From positions 1 to 64,000 of the forward strand of contig NZ_CAFK01000304.1 in the NCBI RefSeq assembly GCF_000239815.1: a stretch of 64,000 nt of DNA. The letters run 5' to 3'. A program made the translations under genes and the position numbers. The DNA is from Bradyrhizobium sp. STM 3843 (lineage in GTDB: Bacteria > Pseudomonadota > Alphaproteobacteria > Rhizobiales > Xanthobacteraceae). Below, piece by piece: positions 1-7,403 of the stretch (positions are counted from its first letter, which is position 1; each line of letters opens with the position of its first letter). A model generated the notes under the pieces. That model was not told the origin of the DNA. It saw nothing but the letters and a program-made list of their open reading frames with translations, and ran no database searches.

Positions 1-42
1 GGTTTCGCGGAACTGATCCCTCCGATCGACGTACGGTGCTGA
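1..42 (+). CDS. Possible 3' end of a truncated gene (13 residues)
   Basis: Frame 1 is open from the first base and reads GFAELIPPIDVRC before a TGA. It could be the C-terminus of a gene that starts upstream of the window. Thirteen codons are too few to identify a family or to show coding bias, so this is only a possibility. Confidence 0.2.
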   Translation, partial: GFAELIPPIDVRC

Positions 43-68
43 TGACTGCTACGGCGCCGGTGGCTGCG

Positions 69-130
69 CCCTCTCCCCTTGTGGGAGAGGGCTACACCGA
101 TGCCGGCGTCAGGCTCACTTGGGTGAGGGG
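69..130. repeat. Intergenic palindromic repeat with CCCTCTCCCC/GGGAGAGGG arms
   Basis: The arms CCCTCTCCCC and GGGAGAGGG pair around TTGT, followed by a spacer and a second GGGTGAGGGG block. Elements of this CTCTCCCC-type composition are common between genes in Bradyrhizobium and relatives (general knowledge). No coding potential is seen from here to the csbD terminator. Confidence 0.5.
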
Positions 131-144
131 TAATCGACAGCGAC

Positions 145-179
145 AAAAAAAAGACCGGCTCCCGCGAGGGAGCCGGTCT
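145..179 (-). terminator. Rho-independent terminator of the CsbD-family gene
   Basis: The stem AGACCGGCTCCC / GGGAGCCGGTCT closes on a GCGA loop. Read on the minus strand it is followed by a run of eight T. It lies about 40 bases downstream of the stop at 222. Confidence 0.85.
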
Positions 180-221
180 GTCGACGCGCGCGCACTTAAA
201 AGAGCGTCGAGCGAACCTCGC

Positions 222-437
222 TTAGAGGTTCTTGTTCACGGAAGACGCCGCGTTGTTGGCGGCATCCTTGGTGGCCTGCTTGGCGTCGCCCATGGCCTTC
301 TGGCCCTTGCCCTTCACCTCCTGGACCGCGCCTTCGCCCTGCATGCGATCCGAACCGACAGCCTCGCCGATACCCTGCTTGGCCTTGCCGACGGCCTCAT
401 TGGTCGCGCCTTTGATCTTGTCCGTGGTGGCACCCAT
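222..437 (-). CDS. CsbD family general-stress protein
   Basis: A 71-residue hydrophilic, Ala/Lys/Gly-rich protein that begins MGATTDKIKGATNEAVGKAK, the typical opening of the CsbD family of small stress-induced proteins. Molecular function in the family is unknown; in many bacteria these genes belong to the general stress regulon. No signal peptide or membrane segment is present, so the product is probably cytoplasmic. The frame is open 12 codons further upstream, but the ATG at 437 has a GGAG ribosome site six bases before it and matches the family start. A near-consensus EcfG promoter lies at 472-496 and a strong terminator follows, so the gene is probably monocistronic. Confidence 0.9.
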   Translation of the reverse strand: MGATTDKIKGATNEAVGKAKQGIGEAVGSDRMQGEGAVQEVKGKGQKAMGDAKQATKDAANNAASSVNKNL

Positions 438-471
438 GATCGATCTCCGTTTGTTAGGACCTCGCGGAGAC

Positions 472-496
472 AACGTCTGTTGCGCTAAAAGGTTCT
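472..496 (-). promoter_or_regulatory. Near-consensus EcfG (general stress sigma) promoter of the CsbD gene
   Basis: On the minus strand the sequence reads AGAAC, 16 bases, CGTT. The EcfG consensus in Rhizobiales is GGAAC-N16/17-CGTT, so there is one mismatch in the -35 box. Its distance from the CsbD start at 437 suits a short leader, and CsbD genes are typical general-stress targets. Confidence 0.5.
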
Positions 497-578
497 CGGA
501 ACCTTGATGGCGTTATCGCGACATTTTAGCTAGACTGGGCGCGGTTCCCTCCACGAAGAAAAATCGAAGAAGAAGTTC

Positions 579-1097
579 ATGTCAGGTTCTCACGATCACG
601 GCGCTCACGACCATCAGCATGATCATCCGGACGATCGCTGGAAGCATGACGGCGTGCGCGTCATTCCCGGCAATCAGCTCGATCCGAACGTGCCCTCGAC
701 GCCCGGCATGGATCGCAAGGCCGCGATCAATTTCGCGCGTGTCGGCGCGCAGAAGCTGTGGGCGGGAACCGTGACGATCAAGCCGGATGCCAAGACCGGC
801 GCGCATCATCACGGTCATCTCGAGAGCATCATCTATGTGGTGAAGGGCAAAGCGCGGATGCGCTGGGGTGAGAAGCTGCAGTTCACTGCCGAAGCCGGCC
901 CGGGCGATTTCATCTTCGTGCCGCCTTACGTGCCGCATCAGGAGATCAATGCCAGCCCCGACGAGGTGCTGGAATGCGTGCTGGTACGAAGTGACGGCGA
1001 GGCGGTCGCCATCAACATCGATATCGAGCCGGTCGAAAGGCCGGAGACCGTGCTGTGGGTCGACCCCGTGCACCGGGACCCGAACGAGGGACATTGA
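579..1097 (+). CDS. Cupin-domain protein with His-rich N-terminus
   Basis: The 172-residue product has a single cupin barrel. Metal-ligand candidates are H76-H78, H80 and E82 in cupin motif 1 and H120 in motif 2 (PGDFIFVPPYVPHQE). Such small cupins are metal-dependent enzymes or sugar/ligand-binding proteins; the substrate cannot be deduced. Residues 4-16 are unusually rich in His and Asp (SHDHGAHDHQHDH), a possible extra metal-binding tail. The start has a purine-rich AGAAGAAG ribosome site. No signal peptide is visible. It is probably expressed alone or with the VOC-fold gene about 100 bases downstream in the same direction. Confidence 0.8.
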   Translation: MSGSHDHGAHDHQHDHPDDRWKHDGVRVIPGNQLDPNVPSTPGMDRKAAINFARVGAQKLWAGTVTIKPDAKTGAHHHGHLESIIYVVKGKARMRWGEKLQFTAEAGPGDFIFVPPYVPHQEINASPDEVLECVLVRSDGEAVAINIDIEPVERPETVLWVDPVHRDPNEGH

Positions 1098-1195
1098 TCG
1101 GCCGGCTTCCGGCGGCGGAATTTTTTTTGTTCCGCTGTCGGAAGCGTGTCGGTTCCTTCGTCCTCCGGGCACTGTCAGCCAACGAGGAACCTGTG

Positions 1196-1678
1196 ATGTC
1201 CAAGATCGTCCCCTGCCTGTGGTTCAAGGGCGATGCCGAAGAGGCCGCCAATTTCTATGTGTCGCTGCTTCCCAACTCCCGGGTCGAGACCGTGCAGCGC
1301 AGTCCGATTGACACCCCGTCGGGAGCGGCAGGGTCGGTGCTGGTCGTGGAGTTCACGCTGGCGGGACAGCGCTTCATGGGGCTGAACGGCGGGACGAAGG
1401 TCGAGCACACGGACGCGGTGTCGTTCAAGATCGGTTGCGAGGATCAGGCCGAGGTCGACCGTCTGTGGGATGCGCTGTGCGCCAATGGTGGCCAGCCGGT
1501 GCAATGCGGTTGGCTGAAGGACCGCTGGGGCATGCGCTGGCAGATCGTGCCCGATGCCATGATGCGATATCTCGCGAGCCCCGATCGCGCCGCCGCGAAC
1601 CGCGCGATGGCCGCGATGATGAAGATGGTCAAGCTCGACCTCGAAGGCCTGCGCCGCGCCTATGAGGCCGTGACTTAG
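1196..1678 (+). CDS. VOC superfamily protein, PhnB/3-demethylubiquinone methyltransferase-like
   Basis: This 160-residue protein begins MSKIVPCLWFKGDAEEAANF, the classic opening of the PhnB-like branch of the glyoxalase/VOC fold. Many members are annotated as 3-demethylubiquinone-9 3-methyltransferase domain proteins, but the enzymatic role is generally unproven. Conserved blocks include the QRFMGLNGG strand and a WGMRWQIVPDAM segment near residues 110-121. The frame is open upstream to 1055, but the ATG at 1196 follows a GAGGAA ribosome site and matches the family start. Probably cytoplasmic; substrate unknown. Confidence 0.8.
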   Translation: MSKIVPCLWFKGDAEEAANFYVSLLPNSRVETVQRSPIDTPSGAAGSVLVVEFTLAGQRFMGLNGGTKVEHTDAVSFKIGCEDQAEVDRLWDALCANGGQPVQCGWLKDRWGMRWQIVPDAMMRYLASPDRAAANRAMAAMMKMVKLDLEGLRRAYEAVT

Positions 1679-1721
1679 ACGTCCGTTTCTAAAGTCTCGG
1701 TCCTATCAATACAGCCCCAGC

Positions 1722-1823
1722 TGTCATCGTCCGCGAAGGCGGACGATCCAGTACGCCGTGACGTCTCTGTTCGATCTCTTCTGCCGCGGAGTACTGGATG
1801 CTCCGCCTCCGCGGAGCATGACA
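1722..1823. repeat. Palindromic intergenic repeat, family A, copy 1
   Basis: The element contains CCAGTAC and, further on, GTACTGG, flanked by short hairpins (TCCGCGAAGGCGGA and TCCGCCTCCGCGGA), and ends GCATGACA. A related copy with the same block order is at 29567-29668. It lies between the VOC gene and the convergent MATE gene and could fold in RNA to end both transcripts. Confidence 0.7.
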
Positions 1824-1883
1824 CTGTTGGAGATGGCGAGAGCTAGATCCATACTCGACAGCCGATTTCATGGAAACGATGTT

Positions 1884-3314
1884 CTAGAGCCGCCAGATCC
1901 GGCGTGAGGCGAGCACGACGCTGCAGATCGCGGCATAGGCCACCAGCGACAGCATCACCATGGCGGCAAGCGCCGCCCTGCCGCCGCCGAACTGTGCGAC
2001 GACAAGCCAGCCGCCGCCGGCCGCGATCAGGATCCGTGCCGTCGAGCCTATGAACGGCCACAGCACATGGCCCGCGCCTTGCCCGGCAAAGGCCAACACG
2101 AAGCCGAAGCCGAGCGCGGCATAGGCCGGCGCGACCAGGCGGAGATAGGTCGCGCCCTCGCGCAGCACGTCCGGCTCGTGGCTGAACAGCGCAAGCCAAA
2201 GCGGGGGATGCAACGCGACGCCACAGCCGATCGCGCCGACCAGGGCGGCCCCCACCGCTGCGCTGACCCAGGCGATGTGCCGGGCGCGCGCGCCTTGTCC
2301 GGCCCCGATATTGACGCCGACCATGGTGAGCGTTGCGGTGCAGAGGCCGAACAGGATCGGGATCATGATGTAGTCGAGCCGTGACGCAATGCCGTAAGCG
2401 GCAAGCTCATGGGTGCCGAAGCGGCCGACCGCCGAGGTCACCAGAATCACGGTGAGGTTCACCAGCACGGCGTTGACTGCGGTCGGAAGTCCGACCTTGA
2501 GGATGTCGGCGAACAGCCGCCGCTGCAGCGGCGCGACACGAAAGTGCAGGCTGGAGCGGCCCGAGGCCATGTAGCGCACCAGCACCAGCATCGCGCCGGC
2601 GTAATAGAGCCCGAAGGCGATGCCGGCGCCGCCGATCCCGAGCCCGGGCAGCGGGCCGAAGCCGAAGATCAGAAGCGGCGACAGCGGGATCATCACCAGC
2701 GCACCGATCAGGGTGACCAGCGCCGGCACCCGGACATTGCCGGAGCCGCGCAGCGCCGCGGCCTGCAGATTGACGATCCATACCGGAATGGCGCCGGCGA
2801 ACAGATAGTTGGAATATTTCTGCGCGGCCTCCAGCGCGCCGGCGCGGCCGCCGAGCGCGTGATACAGCGCCGGGCCGCCCAGCGCGGTGCCGATGGTGAA
2901 GAAGGCTCCGAAACCGACCGACAGCAGGATCGCATGGAACACGATCGCATCGGCATCGTCCTTGCGCCCGGCGCCAATCGCGCGGGCCACGGCCGACGAG
3001 ACGCCGCCGCCGATGCCGCCATTCGACATCATCGTCATCAGCATGAACAGCGGAAACACCATGGCGACGCCCGCCAGCGCATCGGTGCCGAGGAAGCCGA
3101 CATAGTAAGCTTCCGCAACGTTCACCGCGGTCTGCGCCAACAGCACGGTCATGGTCGGCAGCGCCAGCCTGAACAGCGTCGGCAGCACCGGGCCGTTCAG
3201 GAGCGCGGCCCGGGCGGCGTCGGCCTTGGAAGCGGGCGGCCTGGCCGCAATCGGCGGCGGCGCCACGGCCTCGGCCGTATCGGCGCGTGCAAGGGCAGTG
3301 GCGTCGCTATTCAT
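1884..3314 (-). CDS. MATE family multidrug/toxin efflux transporter
   Basis: The 476-residue inner-membrane protein has about twelve hydrophobic segments arranged as two MatE domains (roughly residues 45-205 and 265-430). The family exports organic cations, drugs or metabolites in exchange for Na+ or H+. A hydrophilic, Ala/Pro-rich N-terminal extension of about 40 residues precedes the first membrane helix, which carries the pattern LPTLFRLALPTMTVLLAQT. The start ATG at 3314 sits about 30 bases from a perfect 14-base palindrome (3344-3357) that could be its operator. The substrate cannot be predicted. Confidence 0.9.
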   Translation of the reverse strand: MNSDATALARADTAEAVAPPPIAARPPASKADAARAALLNGPVLPTLFRLALPTMTVLLAQTAVNVAEAYYVGFLGTDALAGVAMVFPLFMLMTMMSNGGIGGGVSSAVARAIGAGRKDDADAIVFHAILLSVGFGAFFTIGTALGGPALYHALGGRAGALEAAQKYSNYLFAGAIPVWIVNLQAAALRGSGNVRVPALVTLIGALVMIPLSPLLIFGFGPLPGLGIGGAGIAFGLYYAGAMLVLVRYMASGRSSLHFRVAPLQRRLFADILKVGLPTAVNAVLVNLTVILVTSAVGRFGTHELAAYGIASRLDYIMIPILFGLCTATLTMVGVNIGAGQGARARHIAWVSAAVGAALVGAIGCGVALHPPLWLALFSHEPDVLREGATYLRLVAPAYAALGFGFVLAFAGQGAGHVLWPFIGSTARILIAAGGGWLVVAQFGGGRAALAAMVMLSLVAYAAICSVVLASRRIWRL

Positions 3315-3343
3315 GGTGTCACATTCCGGGGCGGATCTGATAA

Positions 3344-3357
3344 ATGATGATCATCAT
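3344..3357. promoter_or_regulatory. Perfect 14-bp palindrome upstream of the MATE gene
   Basis: ATGATGATCATCAT is its own reverse complement and lies 30 bases upstream of the MATE start codon, a usual position for a repressor site. No regulator gene is adjacent. The rest of the 3315-3655 interval between the divergent genes holds a stray CATTCCGGGGCG arm of repeat family C and no evident gene. Confidence 0.35.
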
Positions 3358-3655
3358 GCAATATCGCCAGCCGATTGCAAGGCGCAAGTCCATGCGGGTC
3401 ATGAAATGTTGATGGGGGGCGGTCAGACGAGCAGTCCGACGCAGCCATCGACGGTATTGCCGCCGGCTGCGGTCCCCGGGATGCCGATATGTGTGGCCAG
3501 TCAGGGAGGCGATGGACAGGGCGAGTGGCGCAATACCAGTCGATTGCTCTATGATCGTAGCTCAAGATCGGCAGCCACGTCGTTGTCGAGGCGCAACAGC
3601 GGGGGGCATGGGTGTCCCCGGTTGGTGACGCAAATCTCGAGCGCAGTTGAAGGCG

Positions 3656-4999
3656 ATGCAGAGAAGAGCTGCTTTTGATCAGCCCGTGCCAGGCAAGCCG
3701 CGCGCCTCCCAGATCGCTTCATGTGCGCCAAGCCTCTCGGTCGCACGCTGTCTCGTGATAGCGCTCAGCATCTTCGTGGTCACGCATGTCGCGCTCCTGA
3801 TCGGCCTGTCCAAGCCGGAGAAATTCGTCTTCGACGAGGTGCACTACGTGCCGGCCGCGCGGCAGATGCTCGGGCTGGCGCCGGCGACGCCGCAGCTCAA
3901 CCCCATGCATCCGCCGCTGGCCAAGGAGTTCATTGCGCTGTCGATCCGGACGTTCGGCGACAATGCCTTCGGCTGGCGTTATCCCGGTGCGCTGTTCGGC
4001 GCGCTCGCGGTGGTGGCCATCTACCTCTGCGGTCTTGCGCTGTTTGGGACGCAAGCGCCGGCGATCGCGGCCGCCTTGATCGCATGGTTCAATCAGATGC
4101 TGTATGTGCAGGCGCGCATCGCCATGCTCGACATTTTCGCGCTTGCTTTCAGCCTGCTCGCGATTGCAGCGTTCCTATATGGCTACAGGCGGCCGCGCCC
4201 GCAGCTTGCCTTCGCGCTCGCCGGTGCGGGCTTCGGATTTGCGGCTGCGTGCAAATGGAGCGGTGTGTTTGCTTATCTCACGGCGATCGGCGTCGTCGCG
4301 CTGGTCCGGCTGCTGCAGTATTGGCGAACCTCGTTCGCCGAGCCGAACGAGGATGACTGGTACCGGCCAGACCTCTGGGACGGCATGACATCCTATCAGA
4401 TCGCAATCTGTTTCCTGATCGTCCCCGCAGTCTGCTACGTCGCGACTTTCATCCCGCTCTATGGCCTGTCGATCACCGCCATCGCCGAGGCGCAGCGCCG
4501 CATCTTTGCCGACAACATCACCACCGCGATCGCCGGCCACACCTATATGAGCGCTTGGCCGAGCTGGCCGCTGCTGCTGCGACCGGTGTGGTTGCTGTTC
4601 GACAAGACCGACGATCAGCACATTGCCGCGGTGGTGCTGCTCGGAAATCCGCTGGTGCTGTGGCCGGCGTTGCTGGCGCTGCTGGTTTGCCTGCGCGACT
4701 TCATCGTCGCGCGCCGCGACAGCGCGTTCCTGATCCTTGCATTCTATTTCGGCTGCTATCTGCCTTGGGCGCTGCTGCCGCGGGCGCTGAGCTTCCTGTA
4801 CTATTATCTGCCGTCGGCGACGCTCGCGAGCCTGGCGCTGCCTTACGCTCTGACCCGGGTCCGCGCACCTTGGCTGCTATGGCTTTATGTGGCGCTGGTC
4901 GCGGCCGGCTTCATGGCAATGCTGCCGATCAGCGCCGCCTTCGTCGGCACCTCGATGCCGACGTTCAACCGCCTGATGCTGTTTCAGAGCTGGATCTGA
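3656..4999 (+). CDS. GT39/PMT-family membrane glycosyltransferase (protein mannosyltransferase-like)
   Basis: A 447-residue polytopic membrane protein of the dolichyl-phosphate-mannose-protein mannosyltransferase family. Diagnostic motifs are KFVFDEVHYVPAAR near residues 56-69 (the luminal/periplasmic catalytic DE pair), MHPPLAKE, ARIAMLDIF and ACKWSGVF, followed by a series of hydrophobic helices. Family members transfer a sugar from polyprenyl phosphate to Ser/Thr of exported proteins at the outer face of the membrane. No partner glycosyltransferase or polyprenyl-phosphate sugar synthase is adjacent. An in-frame TTG at 3647 is an alternative start; the ATG at 3656 has a GAAGG sequence just upstream. 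Confidence 0.85.
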   Translation: MQRRAAFDQPVPGKPRASQIASCAPSLSVARCLVIALSIFVVTHVALLIGLSKPEKFVFDEVHYVPAARQMLGLAPATPQLNPMHPPLAKEFIALSIRTFGDNAFGWRYPGALFGALAVVAIYLCGLALFGTQAPAIAAALIAWFNQMLYVQARIAMLDIFALAFSLLAIAAFLYGYRRPRPQLAFALAGAGFGFAAACKWSGVFAYLTAIGVVALVRLLQYWRTSFAEPNEDDWYRPDLWDGMTSYQIAICFLIVPAVCYVATFIPLYGLSITAIAEAQRRIFADNITTAIAGHTYMSAWPSWPLLLRPVWLLFDKTDDQHIAAVVLLGNPLVLWPALLALLVCLRDFIVARRDSAFLILAFYFGCYLPWALLPRALSFLYYYLPSATLASLALPYALTRVRAPWLLWLYVALVAAGFMAMLPISAAFVGTSMPTFNRLMLFQSWI

Positions 5000-5119
5000 G
5001 TGCCCGCGGTTCAAGCCCAATATTCCCCCTCGTAATCGCGCGTGGTGGCAATTCGATGTGGAAACGCTAGGATGGGTTCAAACCGCTTGATTTGATCCGG
5101 TGTCACATCGCGGGAACAG

Positions 5120-5144
5120 GGAACGCGGCCGAGGGAGGTACGTT
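5120..5144 (+). promoter_or_regulatory. Perfect EcfG-type general stress promoter
   Basis: GGAAC is followed by exactly 16 bases and CGTT, a complete match to the alphaproteobacterial EcfG consensus. It points right, toward the small membrane protein at 5420, leaving a leader of about 270 bases in which I see no convincing gene. The rest of the 5000-5419 interval shows no other feature. Confidence 0.6.
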
Positions 5145-5419
5145 CTCGTTGTGATTGCAAGCAGGTTGCGTTGCTGCCGGCGAGCCGCAAAGCGGTCGTG
5201 AGGCCGCCGATGTCCGGACAACAAAGCGGCCAGATGCGACTCTAGGCGGAGGTCTCGCCAACACAATTTGGCAGAGCTCCGGGCGCGCGACGATCTTCGC
5301 CAGGAGCAAGACAAGAGCAAGAAACGAGCAGAAAAGCAGACGACGTGTTCAACTCTCCGCGCCGGCGCGATACCCAAGGCTACCGCACAGGCAATTCCGA
5401 TCAGGCTGGGTCCAGTTCC

Positions 5420-5650
5420 ATGTCGATCTTGATCGGTGCCGGCATGATCGCGGCTGCCATCCTGTTGTCGACGCTGATATCGGCCTTGAGCAGCCGCTAT
5501 ATCGGCCTCGAAAGCCCGACGGAGGACACCGCCTGGCTGGTCGACCGCCTGACCGGCCGGATCTACAAATGTCAGGCCGCGGAACTCGGCCGCGCAGCCT
5601 GCAAACCGGACACCGCGACCGGCAGCATTCCCAATAAGGCGAAGCCCTGA
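5420..5650 (+). CDS. Small single-span membrane protein, unknown function
   Basis: This 76-residue product begins MSILIGAGMIAAAILLSTLI, one N-terminal membrane helix, followed by a short soluble part with two cysteines (YKCQAAELGRAACKP). I do not recognise the family. The same frame is open from a GTG at 5345, giving 101 residues, but that extension is Arg-rich and lacks conserved character; neither start has a strong ribosome site. The gene follows the perfect EcfG promoter at 5120-5144, suggesting a stress-induced envelope protein. Confidence 0.55.
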   Translation: MSILIGAGMIAAAILLSTLISALSSRYIGLESPTEDTAWLVDRLTGRIYKCQAAELGRAACKPDTATGSIPNKAKP

Positions 5651-5770
5651 GGCCGCTTTGTCGGCTTCCTCTCACAAAACTGTCGTCGGGCCGAAATCTT
5701 TCGAGGAGAAGGTTCCTGCTCCGGAACGCCGGTCGAGCACCGGCGTCCTTCTCTTCGAACCGAGGTCCAG

Positions 5771-6037
5771 ATGATAAAGATCCTGATCGCCGCCGCAGCT
5801 GTTTCCGTCCTGGCATTCTCTCCGGCGTCCGCAGCCATGATGGCCTGCACCGCGGACAACATGGCGAAATCGGCTGCCGCGATGGCGCCGATGCCGACCG
5901 AGGCGAACAAGGAGATGGCGATGGCCAACACCGATATGAGCCAGGGCAAGATGCACAGCGCCTGCATGCATTACATGAAGGCGCAGAAGATGAGCATGAC
6001 CAAGACCGACGGCAGCATGATGGGAATGCCGAAGTAA
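5771..6037 (+). CDS. Methionine-rich small exported protein
   Basis: The 88-residue product has a clear signal peptide (MIKILIAAAAVSVLAFSPAS, cleavage probably at A-S-A-A) and a short mature chain. It carries 17 methionines in total with two cysteines and two histidines, in patterns such as NMAK, KEMAMAN, DMSQGKM and SMMGMPK. Met-rich periplasmic proteins often bind Cu(I) or protect against oxidants, but that role is inference here. An imperfect EcfG-like element (GGAAC-N16-CGTC) lies at 5723-5747, just upstream. No copper genes are adjacent. Confidence 0.7.
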   Translation: MIKILIAAAAVSVLAFSPASAAMMACTADNMAKSAAAMAPMPTEANKEMAMANTDMSQGKMHSACMHYMKAQKMSMTKTDGSMMGMPK

Positions 6038-6140
6038 GCTCGCTTTCGTTCGATCTGACGCCGCGCTGCCCGCCCTGCGGGCGGCGCGATGTCGATTCCA
6101 TCTTGTGCGAATTAGTCCGAATCCCGCTAGACTGTGCGCG

Positions 6141-7313
6141 ATGTTGCGCGCAATCACCCCAATTCATCTCACCCAGCTCCAGGCAAGGCGCATCTGGCTG
6201 CAGGCCCAGCGGCTCGATGAAGAGGCGCCGTTTGGAGCTGGGCCGGACGCCGTGGCGGCAGCCACAGCCCATCTCGGCTATGTGCAGATCGACACCATCC
6301 ACGTGATCGAGCGCTGCCACCATCACATCCTGTTCACCCGCAATCCCGCCTATCGGCGCGCCGATCTGAGGCAGGCTCAGAGCGTCGACAAGAGCGTGTT
6401 CGAGTATTGGACGCATGCGCTGGCCTATGTGCCGAGCAAAGACTTCCGCCTCTTCCTGCCCACCATGCGGCAATATCGTCGCGCAGGTCATCGCTGGCTG
6501 AAATCGGTCAAACCGGAGGACATGCGCAAGGTGATGCGGCTGATCCGGCAGGGCGGCGCCCTGACGATCCGCGACATCGATGACGACGTGCTGACCGAGA
6601 AGGAGCATCTATGGGCGAGCCGCAAGCCGTCGAAGCGCGCGCTGCAACTCGGCTTTTATCAGGGCGTGCTGACGATCTCCGGCCGCGAAGGCATGCTCAA
6701 GACCTATGAGCTGACCAGCCGGCATTTCGGCTGGGACAAGCCGCCCAAACCGGCAAGCGAGGCCGAGACGGCGGCCTATCTGCTTGATCGTGCCCTGCGC
6801 GCGCAAGGCGTCGTGAGCCTTGATTCCATCTGCCATCTCGATGCGCCGGCAAAGCCCAAGGTGCGCCGCCTGATCGAGGCGCGGATGCGGCGCGGCGAAC
6901 TGGTGGCGGTCGATGTCGAAGGCGCGGGCAAGCAGGCGCATTGGATGCGGCCGGAGACACTTGATGGCATCGGCGATCTCGGCTCGGATCGCGTGCACAT
7001 TCTCTCGCCGTTCGATCCTTTGATCATCCAACGCAAGCGCACCGAATTGTTTTTCGATTACGCGCATCGGTTCGAGGCCTATGTGCCGAAGGAGAAACGG
7101 CAGTTCGGCTATTTCGCGCTGCCGGTGCTGGTCGGCGAGGACATCGTCGCCGCGCTCGATCTCAAGACCGACCGGCAGAAGCGCAAGCTGTTGATGCAGA
7201 AATGGACTTGGGTCGGGCCGGGCAGGGCGGCCAAGGGCGAGGCGCGGAAAGCGCTGAAGCGCCGGATCGAGGACGAGCTGCACCGGTTCGAGCGGTTTCA
7301 GCTGGGGGACTGA
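6141..7313 (+). CDS. YcaQ-family winged-helix DNA glycosylase-like protein
   Basis: The 390-residue protein belongs to the winged helix-turn-helix (HTH_42/YcaQ) family. Conserved blocks are LGYVQIDTIHVIERCHHHIL, FEYWTHALAYVP, and near the C-terminus ILSPFDPLIIQRKRTELFF followed by YVPKEKRQFGYFALPVL. E. coli YcaQ is a DNA glycosylase that unhooks interstrand crosslinks and excises alkylated bases, with a QxD-type active site matching the QID here. The soluble protein probably acts on the nucleoid. An upstream TTG at 6105 is in frame; the ATG at 6141 gives the family-like start (MLRAITPIHLTQLQARRI). Confidence 0.85.
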   Translation: MLRAITPIHLTQLQARRIWLQAQRLDEEAPFGAGPDAVAAATAHLGYVQIDTIHVIERCHHHILFTRNPAYRRADLRQAQSVDKSVFEYWTHALAYVPSKDFRLFLPTMRQYRRAGHRWLKSVKPEDMRKVMRLIRQGGALTIRDIDDDVLTEKEHLWASRKPSKRALQLGFYQGVLTISGREGMLKTYELTSRHFGWDKPPKPASEAETAAYLLDRALRAQGVVSLDSICHLDAPAKPKVRRLIEARMRRGELVAVDVEGAGKQAHWMRPETLDGIGDLGSDRVHILSPFDPLIIQRKRTELFFDYAHRFEAYVPKEKRQFGYFALPVLVGEDIVAALDLKTDRQKRKLLMQKWTWVGPGRAAKGEARKALKRRIEDELHRFERFQLGD

Positions 7314-7322
7314 GCAACGAAT

Positions 7323-7403
7323 CGTAGGGTGGGTTGAGCGAGGCGAAACCCACCATCACGCAAAGAAAGATGATGGGTTTCGCTGCGCTCAACCCATCCT
7401 ACG
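7323..7403. repeat. Palindromic intergenic repeat, family B, copy 1
   Basis: The arms CGTAGGGTGGGTTGAGCG and its partner ending CAACCCATCCTACG flank an inner pair (GCGAAACCCA / TGGGTTTCGC). Related copies are at 43133-43217 and 43575-43657. The right arm overlaps the stop codon of the leftward DUF2809 gene (7399-7401). Confidence 0.75.

Noticed and set aside
5349..6608. A 419-codon leftward frame over the small membrane, Met-rich and YcaQ-like genes
   Set aside because: Runs antisense to three coherent genes, including a clear signal peptide and a known family.
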